This document shows positions 41,844 to 50,392 of a DNA stretch of 64,000 bases, one piece after another; position 1 is the first letter of the stretch, and every line of letters begins with the position of its first letter. The stretch spans positions 434,001-498,000 of the forward strand of contig NZ_LR746496.1 of the NCBI RefSeq assembly GCF_902729405.1, read 5' to 3'. The DNA comes from Acididesulfobacillus acetoxydans. GTDB taxonomy: Bacteria > Bacillota > Desulfitobacteriia > Desulfitobacteriales > Desulfitobacteriaceae. The position numbers were made by a program, and so were the translations under genes. The notes below the pieces were generated by a model. It saw only the letters and a program-made list of their open reading frames with translations, did not search any database and was not told where the DNA came from.

Positions 41844-42734
41844 TTACGGCCCGCTCTGAGGGTCTCCGGATGCACTGAAATCCTGGGGCACCGGGACACG
41901 GACTCCCTCGCGCAGAAACGCCCGGTGGATTCTCCGCCTCAATTCCCTTTCCAGTTCCCATTGGGCATTGGCCTTCGTGTAAGCCACTGCGCGCAAAACC
42001 GCATTGCGTTCACCGAATTGAATCACACCCTGAACGCTGGGAGCCTCGACAATGTTAGCGGAATATTCCCGGCCCACCTCCGTACAGACCGAATCCATAA
42101 CTTCCAGAGCGTGATCCAGATCCTGATCATAGGGAACATGGATATCCACTAGAGCCCGCATTCTACCGCGGTTAAAATTCGTCACACCGCTGATGCTTCC
42201 GTTAGGCAGGATATGGAGTTCCCCGCCCCAATCGCGCAGCCTGGTCGTCCTCAGTCCAATCTCTTCCACAACCCCGGAAAATGTTCCGGTTGTAATATAT
42301 TCACCGACGGCAAACTGGTCCTCAAAAAGGATGAAAAAGCCGCCGATAATGTCTTTGACCAGGCTCTGCGAACCGAAACCCAAAGCCACTCCCAAGACGC
42401 CCGCCGAGGCCAGGAGTGTCCCCGTGTTAAAGTGAAAAACCCACTGTAAGATATTCACCAGCACGCTGAATGTAATAACATAAAAAACGATGCTGCGCAA
42501 GAGTGGAAAGAGCGTATTGGCTTTTCTCTCATCCAGCAGCACTTTCCTTTTTCTCTGGACCAGCACCCTTCTCAGGAAATAGACAATGAGAACGTAGAGG
42601 ACTCTGGCCGCCAGCAAAACTTCCGCGATATAGATGAGCCCGTCGATACTCGCTGCCGCCACTTGACGCCAATCAAAACCCAGCCACTGTGTCCACCCCA
42701 AAAACTTCTCCTCCCCCGTCATTTCCGCCATCAC
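41844..42734 (-). CDS. MscS-family mechanosensitive channel
   Basis: A small-conductance mechanosensitive channel of about 296 residues with three transmembrane segments and a beta/alpha cytoplasmic vestibule. The pore helix (TGTLLASAGVLGVALGFGSQ) and the following SLVKDIIGGFFILFEDQFAVG are typical. The start is unclear among a TTG at 42740, a GTG at 42734 and an ATG at 42731. It relieves osmotic pressure. Its position before ychF-DUF951 matches the yyaF region of Bacillus. Confidence 0.88.
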   Translation of the reverse strand: MMAEMTGEEKFLGWTQWLGFDWRQVAAASIDGLIYIAEVLLAARVLYVLIVYFLRRVLVQRKRKVLLDERKANTLFPLLRSIVFYVITFSVLVNILQWVFHFNTGTLLASAGVLGVALGFGSQSLVKDIIGGFFILFEDQFAVGEYITTGTFSGVVEEIGLRTTRLRDWGGELHILPNGSISGVTNFNRGRMRALVDIHVPYDQDLDHALEVMDSVCTEVGREYSANIVEAPSVQGVIQFGERNAVLRAVAYTKANAQWELERELRRRIHRAFLREGVRVPVPQDFSASGDPQSGP

Positions 42735-42777
42735 TATCAAGTATCCTTTAAGCCCTTTCGCACCAAGTTTTTCCTCA

Positions 42778-43515
42778 TCACCGGCCCAGAATATTCGTCC
42801 ACTGGGCGAGCCCCGGCGCCTTGGAAAACCACTGTAAAGAAAACATCCTATCCAGTCCCTGAAAAATCCTCACCAGCAAGGGGTAAAAATATGAGTTTTT
42901 CATGACCGCCACCTCCGGACCCGCGCCGAGCGTGAGAAACGGCGACAACAACCCCGCAAGCACCGCCAGGACAACAGCGGCCGTCAGACCTCCCAGAATC
43001 AGGCCCGCCCCGTGATTCAGCGTTCCCCCCAAAGGGAGGAGGGGAAGGAGCAAACCGGCACCCAGGTGAACGAGAAGCACCACAGCGTAAAAAACGAGCC
43101 CGAACGCCATGAGCCGCAACAGATTGTCGGTAATGACCGTGGACAAATTCTGAGCGGCCTGTACTAAAACCCCCCGGCTCACAGACTGCAGGGATGACAG
43201 ACCGGTAGTCCCCGGAAAAGACTTGAACAAGGCGGAAAAGCCCCCCAGAATTTTCGGTAGTACTCCCCCGTCCGGAGTCTGGGCTTGACTCTGAATTTGG
43301 GACCAGACGACCCTATATACGAAAGGCTCTAACCAATTATGCACAGGAAAATACCGTTCTATCCAGGCTAAAACGGCTTGATAGCGGAACGATGCAATCA
43401 GGAAACCGAGTAAAGTACCGATGAGATTGACGGCCCCGCCCAGAAGCCCCTGCCGGTAGCCTTTGAGGGCACCCAGCAGAATGAGCCCGATTATCAGTAC
43501 GTCGATGATGTTCAT
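42778..43515 (-). CDS. CvpA-family membrane protein
   Basis: A 245-residue membrane protein whose N-terminus matches the CvpA family (NIIDVLIIGLILLGALKGYR, GLLGGAVNLIGTLLGFLIA). Four or five transmembrane segments are visible. In Firmicutes such proteins have been linked to envelope and peptidoglycan processes. It lies upstream of the mscS gene. Confidence 0.8.
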   Translation of the reverse strand: MNIIDVLIIGLILLGALKGYRQGLLGGAVNLIGTLLGFLIASFRYQAVLAWIERYFPVHNWLEPFVYRVVWSQIQSQAQTPDGGVLPKILGGFSALFKSFPGTTGLSSLQSVSRGVLVQAAQNLSTVITDNLLRLMAFGLVFYAVVLLVHLGAGLLLPLLPLGGTLNHGAGLILGGLTAAVVLAVLAGLLSPFLTLGAGPEVAVMKNSYFYPLLVRIFQGLDRMFSLQWFSKAPGLAQWTNILGR

Positions 43516-43628
43516 TTTCAGATTTTACCCTCCTTTCCGTTCTGATTCGTTCCCCAAGACCCGAAATCCTGCTTCCCACGTCCAAAGCTCCAAATTTGTC
43601 CTCACCGCGTCCCGGCAGCCGCAAAACC

Positions 43629-43659
43629 AAAGCCTCCCCAAAGGCCCGAGGAGGCTTTT
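43629..43659 (-). terminator. Terminator downstream of tRNA-Sec
   Basis: AAAGCCTCC/GGAGGCTTT with an 11-base loop and GGTTTTG on the minus strand. No gene is seen at 43516-43824 other than this hairpin, so it most likely ends the selC transcript. Confidence 0.6.
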
Positions 43660-43824
43660 GCGCCGGAGCCGTAGGCCGTCTGCCTCGGCCTGACGCCAAC
43701 GCTCTAACATTCTTAAAGACGAATTCTTCGCCGGGTAATAATTCAGGCAACTGTCACAGCGGGTGCTCAGAAAAAATCACAAAGACCCCTGCGGGCGAAA
43801 CGGAACCGGCGTAAGCGAGAAAAT

Positions 43825-43922
43825 TGGCGGGGATGCGTGCGGATCGAACACACCTCGGAACGTTCTGCGTCCCGACACGCGGATTTGAAGTCCGGGGGCA
43901 GCACCAGCCACCATCCATCCCC
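43825..43922 (-). tRNA. selC: tRNA-Sec (selenocysteine, anticodon UCA)
   Basis: A 98-base tRNA with the special long acceptor (GGGGATGG/GCATCCCC region), a short D loop, anticodon loop CTTCAAA (anticodon UCA), a very long variable arm (GTGTCGGGACGCAGAACGTT...), and an encoded CCA. These are the marks of selC. selB lies at 54956; selA and selD are not in this window. Confidence 0.93.
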
Positions 43923-43959
43923 AAAAAGCAAAAAAACCATGCGCCTACTGCACTTCAGT

Positions 43960-43988
43960 AGTGTAGCATACTTTTTTCAACTTTTAAA
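43960..43988 (-). promoter_or_regulatory. Probable promoter of tRNA-Sec
   Basis: TTTAAA (43983-43988) and TACACT (43960-43965) are 17 bases apart on the minus strand, about 40 bases before the mature 5' end. Moderate box match. Confidence 0.5.
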
Positions 43989-44128
43989 GTCTGCGCGCTG
44001 ACTCAGGGACATCTTCTTGCGCAGCTTTCCCCAACCCCCAACCTGCCCGCAACGGGAGTATACCCCGGCATCCTTTGGGGAAAGATACGAAGACGACCTG
44101 ATTGCTCTTAAGAAAGGCGGTTTGTCCA

Positions 44129-45157
44129 GTGTCACCAGAAACCTCCGCTGCCGATACGGATTTCCCGACCGCGGTCGATCCGGCCCCCTTAACTTCCCCT
44201 TCGCTTCTTTCCACTCCCGAATGGGAGCTCTTCCGCAAACATCTTCATGACAGCCTGGTTCATTTGGAATCTTCCCTCGGCCCCTCCGTTTCCCTGCTCC
44301 AAACCTCGAACGGGAAACAGTTGCGGCCTCTTTTGGTTTTTTCCGCCGCCGCTCTTTTCTCCCCCCCGCGGGAGGAGACTGTTCAAGCCGCCGTCGCCGC
44401 CGAACTGATCCACTTAGCCTCCCTGGTCCATGACGATGTCATCGACCAGGCCCCCCTGCGGCGGGGACAACCCAGTATCAATGCCGCTCAGGGAAATCAG
44501 ACCGCCGTGCTGGCAGGCGACAGTTTGTTTGCCGAAGCCTTCCGGGTGCTGTCCGCGCCCGGGCTTATCCCGGTTATGCCTTATTTTGTCGCAGCCATTC
44601 AGGCGATGTGCGCCGGCGAAATAAGGCAGGGGCAAAGCCAATTTGCCCTGGACCGTTCTCGCCGTGATTACCTGCACCGCAGCGGCCAAAAAACCGGCTC
44701 CCTGATCGAAGCCTGCTGCCGCGCCGGCGCAACCATAGCGGGGGCAGACAAAACCGATGTCAACCGGCTCGGTAAATTCGGCCGCTTCTTGGGAATTGGA
44801 TTTCAGGTCGTCGACGATGTCTTGGACTTCACCGGCCAAGAGAAAGAACTGGGCAAACCGACCGGGAATGACTTCCGCCAAGGTAACCTCACCTTACCCA
44901 TCATCTACCTGCTGCAAGACCCAACTTATGGCACCTGGTTCAGGGAAACCCTTGAGAAGAAAACCTGGCCCCCGACCCTGGCTTTTCAGACTTATAAGGC
45001 CCTGGAACAGAGCGGCGCTCTCGAGCGCAGCCGAGACACTGCCGAAGCCTATATAGCCAAGGCCAAAAAAGTCCTCTCCCCCTTTCCGCCCTCGGCAGCC
45101 CTGGATCTTCTTTCCGAAATTACTCAGGGAATCTTAGACCGGCTGCCTGCCTCCTAA
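44129..45157 (+). CDS. Trans-polyprenyl diphosphate synthase
   Basis: A 342-residue prenyl chain-elongating enzyme of the heptaprenyl synthase (HepT) type. The first Asp-rich motif is LVHDDVIDQ and the second is VVDDVLDF; GKQLRPLL and DSLFAEAF are typical for long-chain synthases. The GTG at 44129 has GAAAGGCGG upstream. The nearby DUF2600 gene at 46118 uses a C35 prenyl chain in Bacillus, so this enzyme could supply quinone side chains, terpene precursors, or both. Confidence 0.85.
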   Translation: MSPETSAADTDFPTAVDPAPLTSPSLLSTPEWELFRKHLHDSLVHLESSLGPSVSLLQTSNGKQLRPLLVFSAAALFSPPREETVQAAVAAELIHLASLVHDDVIDQAPLRRGQPSINAAQGNQTAVLAGDSLFAEAFRVLSAPGLIPVMPYFVAAIQAMCAGEIRQGQSQFALDRSRRDYLHRSGQKTGSLIEACCRAGATIAGADKTDVNRLGKFGRFLGIGFQVVDDVLDFTGQEKELGKPTGNDFRQGNLTLPIIYLLQDPTYGTWFRETLEKKTWPPTLAFQTYKALEQSGALERSRDTAEAYIAKAKKVLSPFPPSAALDLLSEITQGILDRLPAS

Positions 45158-45212
45158 GAGACCGGCCTCCCGCGCCCAAAGCCATTATACTTAAAAAGGC
45201 TTCTAAATACTG

Positions 45213-45255
45213 AATCTTCCCCATAGCTAAAGCCGGCCAAAGCCAGGGGCATGCG
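45213..45255 (-). mobile_element. Orphan IS200/IS605-type end
   Basis: On the minus strand CATGCCCCTGGCTTTGGCCG then GCTTTAGCTATGGGGAAGATTCA matches the subterminal hairpin of an IS200/IS605 right end, like the copies at 20504 and 24219. No transposase is near. It lies between the prenyl synthase and the HEPN/MNT pair. Confidence 0.45.
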
Positions 45256-45282
45256 GCTGAGCCTCTTGGTCAATTAAACCGG

Positions 45283-45609
45283 TCAGAGGGTTGGGGGAAC
45301 GTTAGCCCGGTCGTAAAATACCACTCCCACCCGATCAATATGGCTTTTTAGTTCCTGATGAGTCAAATGAGAGTAATCGACAATATCAAAAAAATACGGC
45401 AAAGGGCTTTCATCCTCAAGCCTGGCATGCAACCTTGACACCGTGGAAAAGGTAACGTTGTCACCCCACACGGCAATGTCGACATCAGAACCGGGTTTAT
45501 GGCTTCCTTTGGCACGGGAACCAAAAATAGCCGCTTTTTCGATCTCTGCAAAGGGTTGCAGCGCCTTAACGATATAGGCTATATCTTCCTGACGAAGTCC
45601 AAAATTCAT
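45283..45609 (-). CDS. MNT-type minimal nucleotidyltransferase
   Basis: A 108-residue protein with the polymerase-beta nucleotidyltransferase motif GSRAKGSHKPGSDVDIAV, ending in the DxD metal pair. It overlaps the partner gene by four bases (ATGA). In HEPN/MNT toxin-antitoxin modules the MNT protein transfers AMP to the HEPN toxin and silences it. This is the second gene of the pair. Confidence 0.9.
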   Translation of the reverse strand: MNFGLRQEDIAYIVKALQPFAEIEKAAIFGSRAKGSHKPGSDVDIAVWGDNVTFSTVSRLHARLEDESPLPYFFDIVDYSHLTHQELKSHIDRVGVVFYDRANVPPTL

Positions 45610-46007
45610 TTCGCACCCTCTAAATATTCATACAATTCCCGGAGCATACCAAAATAATGTTCACGAATCAGACGTTCCGCTTCATCCGCCAATCCTTCAT
45701 CATAGGTATGTGCCATGAGATTTCTCTTCTCCAAAGCATCGAGCCAAACATGTCCGTCAGACACTAATTGCATCTGAAAGCCGGTCTGGATGGCCATGCG
45801 GGGACTTCTAACCATAAAACCCTGGTCTTCCAAATAATCCTTCATCGTCTTCCACGCAAGTTCAAACGTATACTCAAAACACTGAATCAGGCCCTGCTTC
45901 TCAAACTTGTTGAGCTCCGGCTTCTCCACGAATTCTGTCAACTGCTGCAGAGCCTTGGAGAAGTTCGCCAACCTTTGCCGCCAGCGTATATCCTCCGCAT
46001 TTTCCAT
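45606..46007 (-). CDS. HI0074-like nucleotidyltransferase substrate-binding (HEPN-type) protein
   Basis: A 133-residue all-helical protein: WRQRLANFSKALQQLTEF, IQCFEYTFELAWKTMKDYLE and LDALEKRNLMAHTYDE. This is the HI0074-like partner of MNT proteins; RNLMAHTY resembles the Rx4-6H catalytic motif of HEPN toxins. It is translated first, with the MNT gene overlapping its end. Confidence 0.88.
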   Translation of the reverse strand: MENAEDIRWRQRLANFSKALQQLTEFVEKPELNKFEKQGLIQCFEYTFELAWKTMKDYLEDQGFMVRSPRMAIQTGFQMQLVSDGHVWLDALEKRNLMAHTYDEGLADEAERLIREHYFGMLRELYEYLEGAK

Positions 46008-46052
46008 TAAGTCTAACCCCCAGATTCATGCGCCAGTGCCCTTCCTATAAAT

Positions 46053-46081
46053 ACCATATCACATTTGTCGGCCTCAGGCAA
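46053..46081 (-). promoter_or_regulatory. Probable promoter of the HEPN/MNT pair
   Basis: TTGCCT (46076-46081) and TATGGT (46053-46058) are 17 bases apart on the minus strand, about 45 bases before the first gene. Confidence 0.45.
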
Positions 46082-46117
46082 CGGGCGCTGTCCCGCAAAT
46101 AAGGGGCAACAACGGGA

Positions 46118-47161
46118 TCAAATAATCCGCTTTCGTCGTAAGAGCCGGCTGATTATGAAAAGCAAACGCGCAAAACCCCCGGCTTGAGCCAATAAGCGCG
46201 CAGTGACCGCCCTGTTTTTCCCTTGGGAAGCTTTAGGATCCGAAAGATACATAGCCGCAAGTCCCTCGAGAACGAGGATGTGGAAGCGTGGATAACTAAG
46301 GAAACGGACCTGCTCCCGGGACCTTCGGTAAAAAAGACAGAGCCGTTGACCCAGCTCGCCGTCATCGGCGTAATTCTGAACGAAATTCAGATCGCCGTGC
46401 TCCAAATCCTCCTGCCTGTCAATAAAATAGTCCAGTAAAATATGAAATCCCTGAATCCAGGGAAAGTAAGCCTCCTCCCCTTGAGCGGCCGGAATACCAC
46501 CCTTTGCCAAAGCCGCAAAATAGAATATTCCCAGGGTGGAACCTGTGGCGGCTTCGATTTCCCAAGGATACAGCCCGGGCCACTTCCCGGCAAGCGAACC
46601 GATCCATTGAGACAAGGCCTGTTCGCGCTCTCGCGGGGAGATATGCTTATAAGTTTGCAATTGAGAATAGAGGGCCGCCCATTGCCTCATCGCGGACAGC
46701 AAAGGGCCCGGGACGGAATCCCCCAAGCGGTCCCTGCAGGTCTCAACCAGGGTTTTCAGATATCCCCCGTCATCATGATAAGGATAGTTCGCATAGTAGT
46801 CGGAAAGCGAAACACCGGAATTAAGCGCTTCATCCAGCGCCAGATGAAGTTGTCTGAAAGCCTGAGCTTCTTTTACTCCCGCCCGGTCGCACAAATTATC
46901 CAAGTAGTCGCTGATCGTTTGATAAGCGACAATGAACCCTACCAGGTCCCGCCGCCGAGCGGCAGTGAGCCCCGGGTGAAGCGCGTAAACCGCGCCGCCC
47001 TGAGCATGGAAACGTTTTTCCGTCAAACTTGCCAGAGCGAGGTCCCTCAGTTCTTGGCAGGAAATTTCCATTGCCAGCTTCTTCCAGCCTTCCAACTCCC
47101 GGTCGACCAGCGGAAAAACCCCGCGCACGAACTCGTAAATTGAGGCGAGTTTAAAAAACAC
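46118..47161 (-). CDS. DUF2600 (YtpB-like) terpene synthase-type protein
   Basis: A 347-residue protein of the DUF2600 family. In Bacillus the member YtpB makes tetraprenyl-beta-curcumene from heptaprenyl diphosphate, a precursor of sporulenes. Acidic motifs likely to bind magnesium are ISDYLDNLCDR and LLDYFIDRQEDLEHGD. Other marks are YALHPGLTAARRR and YPWEIEAATGSTLGIF. The GTG at 47161 is the best start (GGAG ten bases upstream). The prenyl synthase gene lies 960 bases away, pointing at it. No second cyclase (SqhC) is in the window. Confidence 0.85.
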   Translation of the reverse strand: MFFKLASIYEFVRGVFPLVDRELEGWKKLAMEISCQELRDLALASLTEKRFHAQGGAVYALHPGLTAARRRDLVGFIVAYQTISDYLDNLCDRAGVKEAQAFRQLHLALDEALNSGVSLSDYYANYPYHDDGGYLKTLVETCRDRLGDSVPGPLLSAMRQWAALYSQLQTYKHISPREREQALSQWIGSLAGKWPGLYPWEIEAATGSTLGIFYFAALAKGGIPAAQGEEAYFPWIQGFHILLDYFIDRQEDLEHGDLNFVQNYADDGELGQRLCLFYRRSREQVRFLSYPRFHILVLEGLAAMYLSDPKASQGKNRAVTARLLAQAGGFARLLFIISRLLRRKRII

Positions 47162-47298
47162 AACCAAACATCTCCTGCTCCCGTCATCCGATTCCCACCT
47201 TGCGCTTTACTTCTGTCTATACCGGATCTTCATGTATATCTTTGCCGGTTCCGGGACAAAATAAAACCGAATGCTTGGATAAGGAAGGAGGAAAATCG

Positions 47299-47430
47299 AT
47301 GCCAGCCAATTCGTTTCCCGTCGCCAATCTGACGGAACAGGAAGTTGCGGAAATTAAGTCGCTGGAAAAAGCACTGAATCGAACCAAACCCAATGGCGAA
47401 AAAATCTTAGTCGCTTACAGTAAGGCCTGA
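47299..47430 (+). CDS. Small conserved-looking protein of unknown function
   Basis: A 43-residue peptide starting MPANSFPVANLTEQEVAEI with AAGGAGGA six bases before the ATG, ending GEKILVAYSKA. The strong ribosome binding site and helical, charged sequence support a real gene. I do not recognise the family. It is divergent from the DUF2600 gene. Confidence 0.6.
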   Translation: MPANSFPVANLTEQEVAEIKSLEKALNRTKPNGEKILVAYSKA

Positions 47431-47529
47431 TCCGGTCGCAAAGACGGCCGAAAAGTTGACCGAACCGGGAAAAATGTCATCGGGAACCGGCATCCGGCGA
47501 GTGTAAACGCAAATTGTTTCTGAAGATGA

Positions 47530-47967
47530 TCAGCCCTTATTCCGGCGGAAATGGTAGCAGGAACCTTTGAGATAGTCTTCGACATAAGCGCTGAGTTCCG
47601 GCTCCGGTGTGGTTAGGCGTAAAAGGCTGAAGCGCGCTTGAACAAAACCCTTAACACACTCCAACGCAAGATCCATAAGGTGAGTGCAGCCTTGTTCTTG
47701 TCCGACAGCTTTCTGTATTTCTTTGCGCACCCCGTGGGTCAGCTTCAGCCCGACCAGCCCCTGAGCCCTTTTCTCCACCTGAGCGCAGTCGGTATGCGGG
47801 GCCCTGCGCCACTCCGCCGTGGCGGCCGTGACCTCAAAGGTGCCCAGATCGACACTGAAATCCAAGCAAAGTTCATGATGACTGTCCAAAAATACCCCGC
47901 TTACCTGGGCCGATTTGTAATCTTGGCTTTGTACATTGACAATAATGGACCGATTAAACAGATGCAT
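47530..47967 (-). CDS. DUF2889-like protein
   Basis: A 145-residue protein with LFNRSIIVNVQSQDYKSAQV at the start and GCTHLMDLALECVKGFVQA near the end; the GCTHL segment is typical of DUF2889 proteins, whose function is unknown. It is preceded upstream (right) by a 16-bp tandem array. Confidence 0.6.
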   Translation of the reverse strand: MHLFNRSIIVNVQSQDYKSAQVSGVFLDSHHELCLDFSVDLGTFEVTAATAEWRRAPHTDCAQVEKRAQGLVGLKLTHGVRKEIQKAVGQEQGCTHLMDLALECVKGFVQARFSLLRLTTPEPELSAYVEDYLKGSCYHFRRNKG

Positions 47968-48025
47968 TCTCTACTCCATCCTTTTCCCATATGGATTAAA
48001 GCAGGAGGGCCATGTCCGCCCTCCT

Positions 48026-48125
48026 GTTCGTGTGTTCCTCTCCGCGTGTGCTTCTCTCCGTGTATACTCCTCTCCGCGTGTGCTCCTCTCCGCGTATACT
48101 CAGCTCCGCGTGTTCCTCTCTGAAA
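48026..48125. repeat. Tandem array of 16-bp units
   Basis: Six copies of a unit close to GTGCTCCTCTCCGCGT. The unit start varies between GTG and ATA. It lies in the gap between the DUF2889 gene and the CBS-domain gene and has no ribosome binding site for a frame through it. Confidence 0.9.
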
Positions 48126-48209
48126 GTACAACTCTCCCGCAGGAGTAAGAAACCCTGCGCCTGCCGCCTTCCTTGAGAACTTGGCACCGGCTGGGTTTTG
48201 CCGGCCGGG

Positions 48210-48833
48210 TTATCCGATCCGATATCCTTTCGCCATCAAGGCCTGTATGGCCTCGTCCGCCCTGGTCCCGTTCAGGCGCGCCAAGATCTGAACAATGTCG
48301 CCTGAACGGTGAAACATCGTCAGGCTGGCAATATTAACATCATAGTTCTTGATCGTCTCCGACATGTCGGAAATCACGCCCACCTCATCTTTGGTTTCCA
48401 CGACAATACGCTGGCCCGGACTGCGGAAGCCAAGGGCATCCAGAAAAGCGTCAAAAACGTCGGTCTGAGTTATTATTCCGGCCAGTTGTCCGTTCTCTGT
48501 CACCGGCAGGCCGCCGATTTTATGTTCCCTCATCAACAGAGCCGCATCCTCGAGCAGGGTGTCCGGGGTGCAAGTGACGACTTTCTTGACGGCAACTTCC
48601 CTAATTGCGGTTTTGGCGACCAAATAATTCAGCTCAAAAATACTCAAGGTGGTCGCGGGAGAGGGAGAAATCTCTCTCAAGTCCCCGTCGGTGACCAACC
48701 CGACCACCCTGCCCTTCTCCACGACCGGACAGCGGTTAATCTTTTTCTCTCTCATTAGCGCAATGGTATCCGCGATGGTATCATTGGGGTGAACCATTAT
48801 GACCGGAGTGGACATGAATTGCCTGACATACAT
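48210..48833 (-). CDS. CBS-pair and ACT-domain protein
   Basis: A 207-residue protein with two CBS domains (about 1-130; IADTIALMREKKINRCPVV and ALLMREHKIGGLPVTENGQ) and a C-terminal ACT domain (about 138-205; IVVETKDEVGVISDM). This layout is that of AcuB-like regulators, which bind nucleotides and amino acids. The ATG at 48833 has AAAGGGGCGG upstream. It is immediately downstream of the liv transporter genes, so it may sense a branched-chain amino acid; this is inference. Confidence 0.85.
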   Translation of the reverse strand: MYVRQFMSTPVIMVHPNDTIADTIALMREKKINRCPVVEKGRVVGLVTDGDLREISPSPATTLSIFELNYLVAKTAIREVAVKKVVTCTPDTLLEDAALLMREHKIGGLPVTENGQLAGIITQTDVFDAFLDALGFRSPGQRIVVETKDEVGVISDMSETIKNYDVNIASLTMFHRSGDIVQILARLNGTRADEAIQALMAKGYRIG

Positions 48834-48922
48834 GCAAACCGCCCCTTTCTTCATCTCCCCGGCCGGACCGAGTTGCCGGACCGATGGGGGAGAAGGATTC
48901 CCTCCTTAAGTTCCGCCTGCCG

Positions 48923-49627
48923 CTAGGCGCCTAAATAAGCCTTGCGCACATCCTCACTTGCCGCCAGTTCCTGAGCCATGCCGCCAAGAGTAATTTTGCC
49001 GGTCTCTAAGACATAAGCCCTGGTGGCAACGGACAAGGCCATGCGGGCATTTTGTTCCACCAGAAGAATTGTCGTTCCCTGAGCATTAATGTCTTTAATA
49101 ATGTCAAAGATCTGTTTCACCAAAAGGGGAGACAATCCCATCGACGGTTCGTCCAAGAGCATGAGCTGGGGTTTTGACATGAGCGCCCGTCCCATCGCGA
49201 GCATTTGCTGTTCTCCGCCCGAGAGGGTGCCGGCCACCTGCCCCTTGCGTTCCCGCAAGCGCGGAAAAATGGCAAAGATCCGCTCGAGGTCTTTTTTGAT
49301 TTCCGGCTTGTCCTTGCGCAGATAGGCCCCCATGTCCAGATTTTCCGACACGGTCATATTGGCAAAAATACGGCGGCCCTCCGGAACCTGCGAAATTCCC
49401 CGGCCAACAATTTTTTGGGCCGGCATACCCGTTAATTCTTCGCCGTTGAAGCGAATTTTTCCTTGTTTGGGACGCAATAATCCGGAAATAGTTTTAAGGG
49501 ATGTGCTTTTCCCGGCCCCGTTGGAACCAATCAGAGTCACGATTTCCCCTTGGTTTACCTGGAAGGAGATTCCTTGCAGCGCGTGAATAGCCCCGTAATA
49601 GACGTGCACATCTTCAATTGCCAGCAA
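48923..49627 (-). CDS. livF: Branched-chain amino acid ABC transporter ATPase LivF
   Basis: A 234-residue ABC ATPase (Walker A GSNGAGKST, signature LSGGEQQM, Walker B LMLLDEPSMGLS). It ends the operon livK-livH-livM-livG-livF. The TTG at 49627 has GGAGG upstream. It couples ATP use to branched-chain amino acid uptake through LivHM. Confidence 0.95.
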   Translation of the reverse strand: MLAIEDVHVYYGAIHALQGISFQVNQGEIVTLIGSNGAGKSTSLKTISGLLRPKQGKIRFNGEELTGMPAQKIVGRGISQVPEGRRIFANMTVSENLDMGAYLRKDKPEIKKDLERIFAIFPRLRERKGQVAGTLSGGEQQMLAMGRALMSKPQLMLLDEPSMGLSPLLVKQIFDIIKDINAQGTTILLVEQNARMALSVATRAYVLETGKITLGGMAQELAASEDVRKAYLGA

Positions 49628-50392
49628 CTATATTGCCTCCTCTCCCAAGTAAGCCTCTATCACTTTCGGGTCAGTTCTAATCTCCTCCGGCGTTCCGGAT
49701 GCGATGATCATGCCGTAATCCAGGACATAGATACGCTCGCATACCCCCATAACCAAGGACATATCATGCTCAATCAACAAAATGGTCAACTGAAAATTGT
49801 CCCTGAGCCAGCGAATCAGTTCCATCAAGCCCCGTGTCTCTTGCGGATTCATACCCGCGGCCGGCTCATCCAGAAGCAAGAGCCTGGGTTCGGTCGCCAT
49901 GGCCCGCGCGATCTCTAAACGCCTCTGTTCACCGTAAGGGAGATTCTTGGCCACCTCCCCGGCCCTGCCCCGCAAATGAAATACCTCGAGCAAAGCCAAG
50001 GCTTTACTCTCCATCTCGTCTTCACTGCGGAAAAAACTCGGCAGGCGCAAGATGGCACTGAAAGCCGAATATTTAGCGTGTTGGTGAAAAGCTATTTTTA
50101 CATTGTCAATTACACTCAGATCCCCGAAAAGCCGGATATTTTGGAAGGTGCGGGCGATACCGCGGTGGGTTACTTGATAGGGCCTCAGCCCGCCCACATC
50201 TTTTCCCGCGAAGATCATTTTCCCTTCACTGGGCTCGTAGACCCCGGTTAAGAGGTTAAAAACCGTCGTTTTTCCCGCCCCGTTCGGCCCAATCAAACCG
50301 ACCAACTCACCCTGGCCGATCTCTATATTAAGATCAGCCACAGCTTTGAGACCGCCAAAGGACTTGGAAAGATGCTCCAGCTTAAGCAGCAC
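49628..50392 (-). CDS. livG: Branched-chain amino acid ABC transporter ATPase LivG
   Basis: A 254-residue ABC ATPase (Walker A GPNGAGKTT, signature-type LPYGEQRRLEIARA, Walker B LLLLDEPAAGMN) with the C-terminal extension usual in LivG. I prefer the GTG at 50392 because AAGAAGG lies nine bases upstream; a GTG at 50401 touches that site. It overlaps the end of livM by a few bases and touches livF. Confidence 0.94.
   Translation of the reverse strand: MLLKLEHLSKSFGGLKAVADLNIEIGQGELVGLIGPNGAGKTTVFNLLTGVYEPSEGKMIFAGKDVGGLRPYQVTHRGIARTFQNIRLFGDLSVIDNVKIAFHQHAKYSAFSAILRLPSFFRSEDEMESKALALLEVFHLRGRAGEVAKNLPYGEQRRLEIARAMATEPRLLLLDEPAAGMNPQETRGLMELIRWLRDNFQLTILLIEHDMSLVMGVCERIYVLDYGMIIASGTPEEIRTDPKVIEAYLGEEAI

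Noticed and set aside
43525-43750. Two overlapping open frames before cvpA
   Set aside because: They cross a terminator hairpin and show no family features or ribosome binding site.
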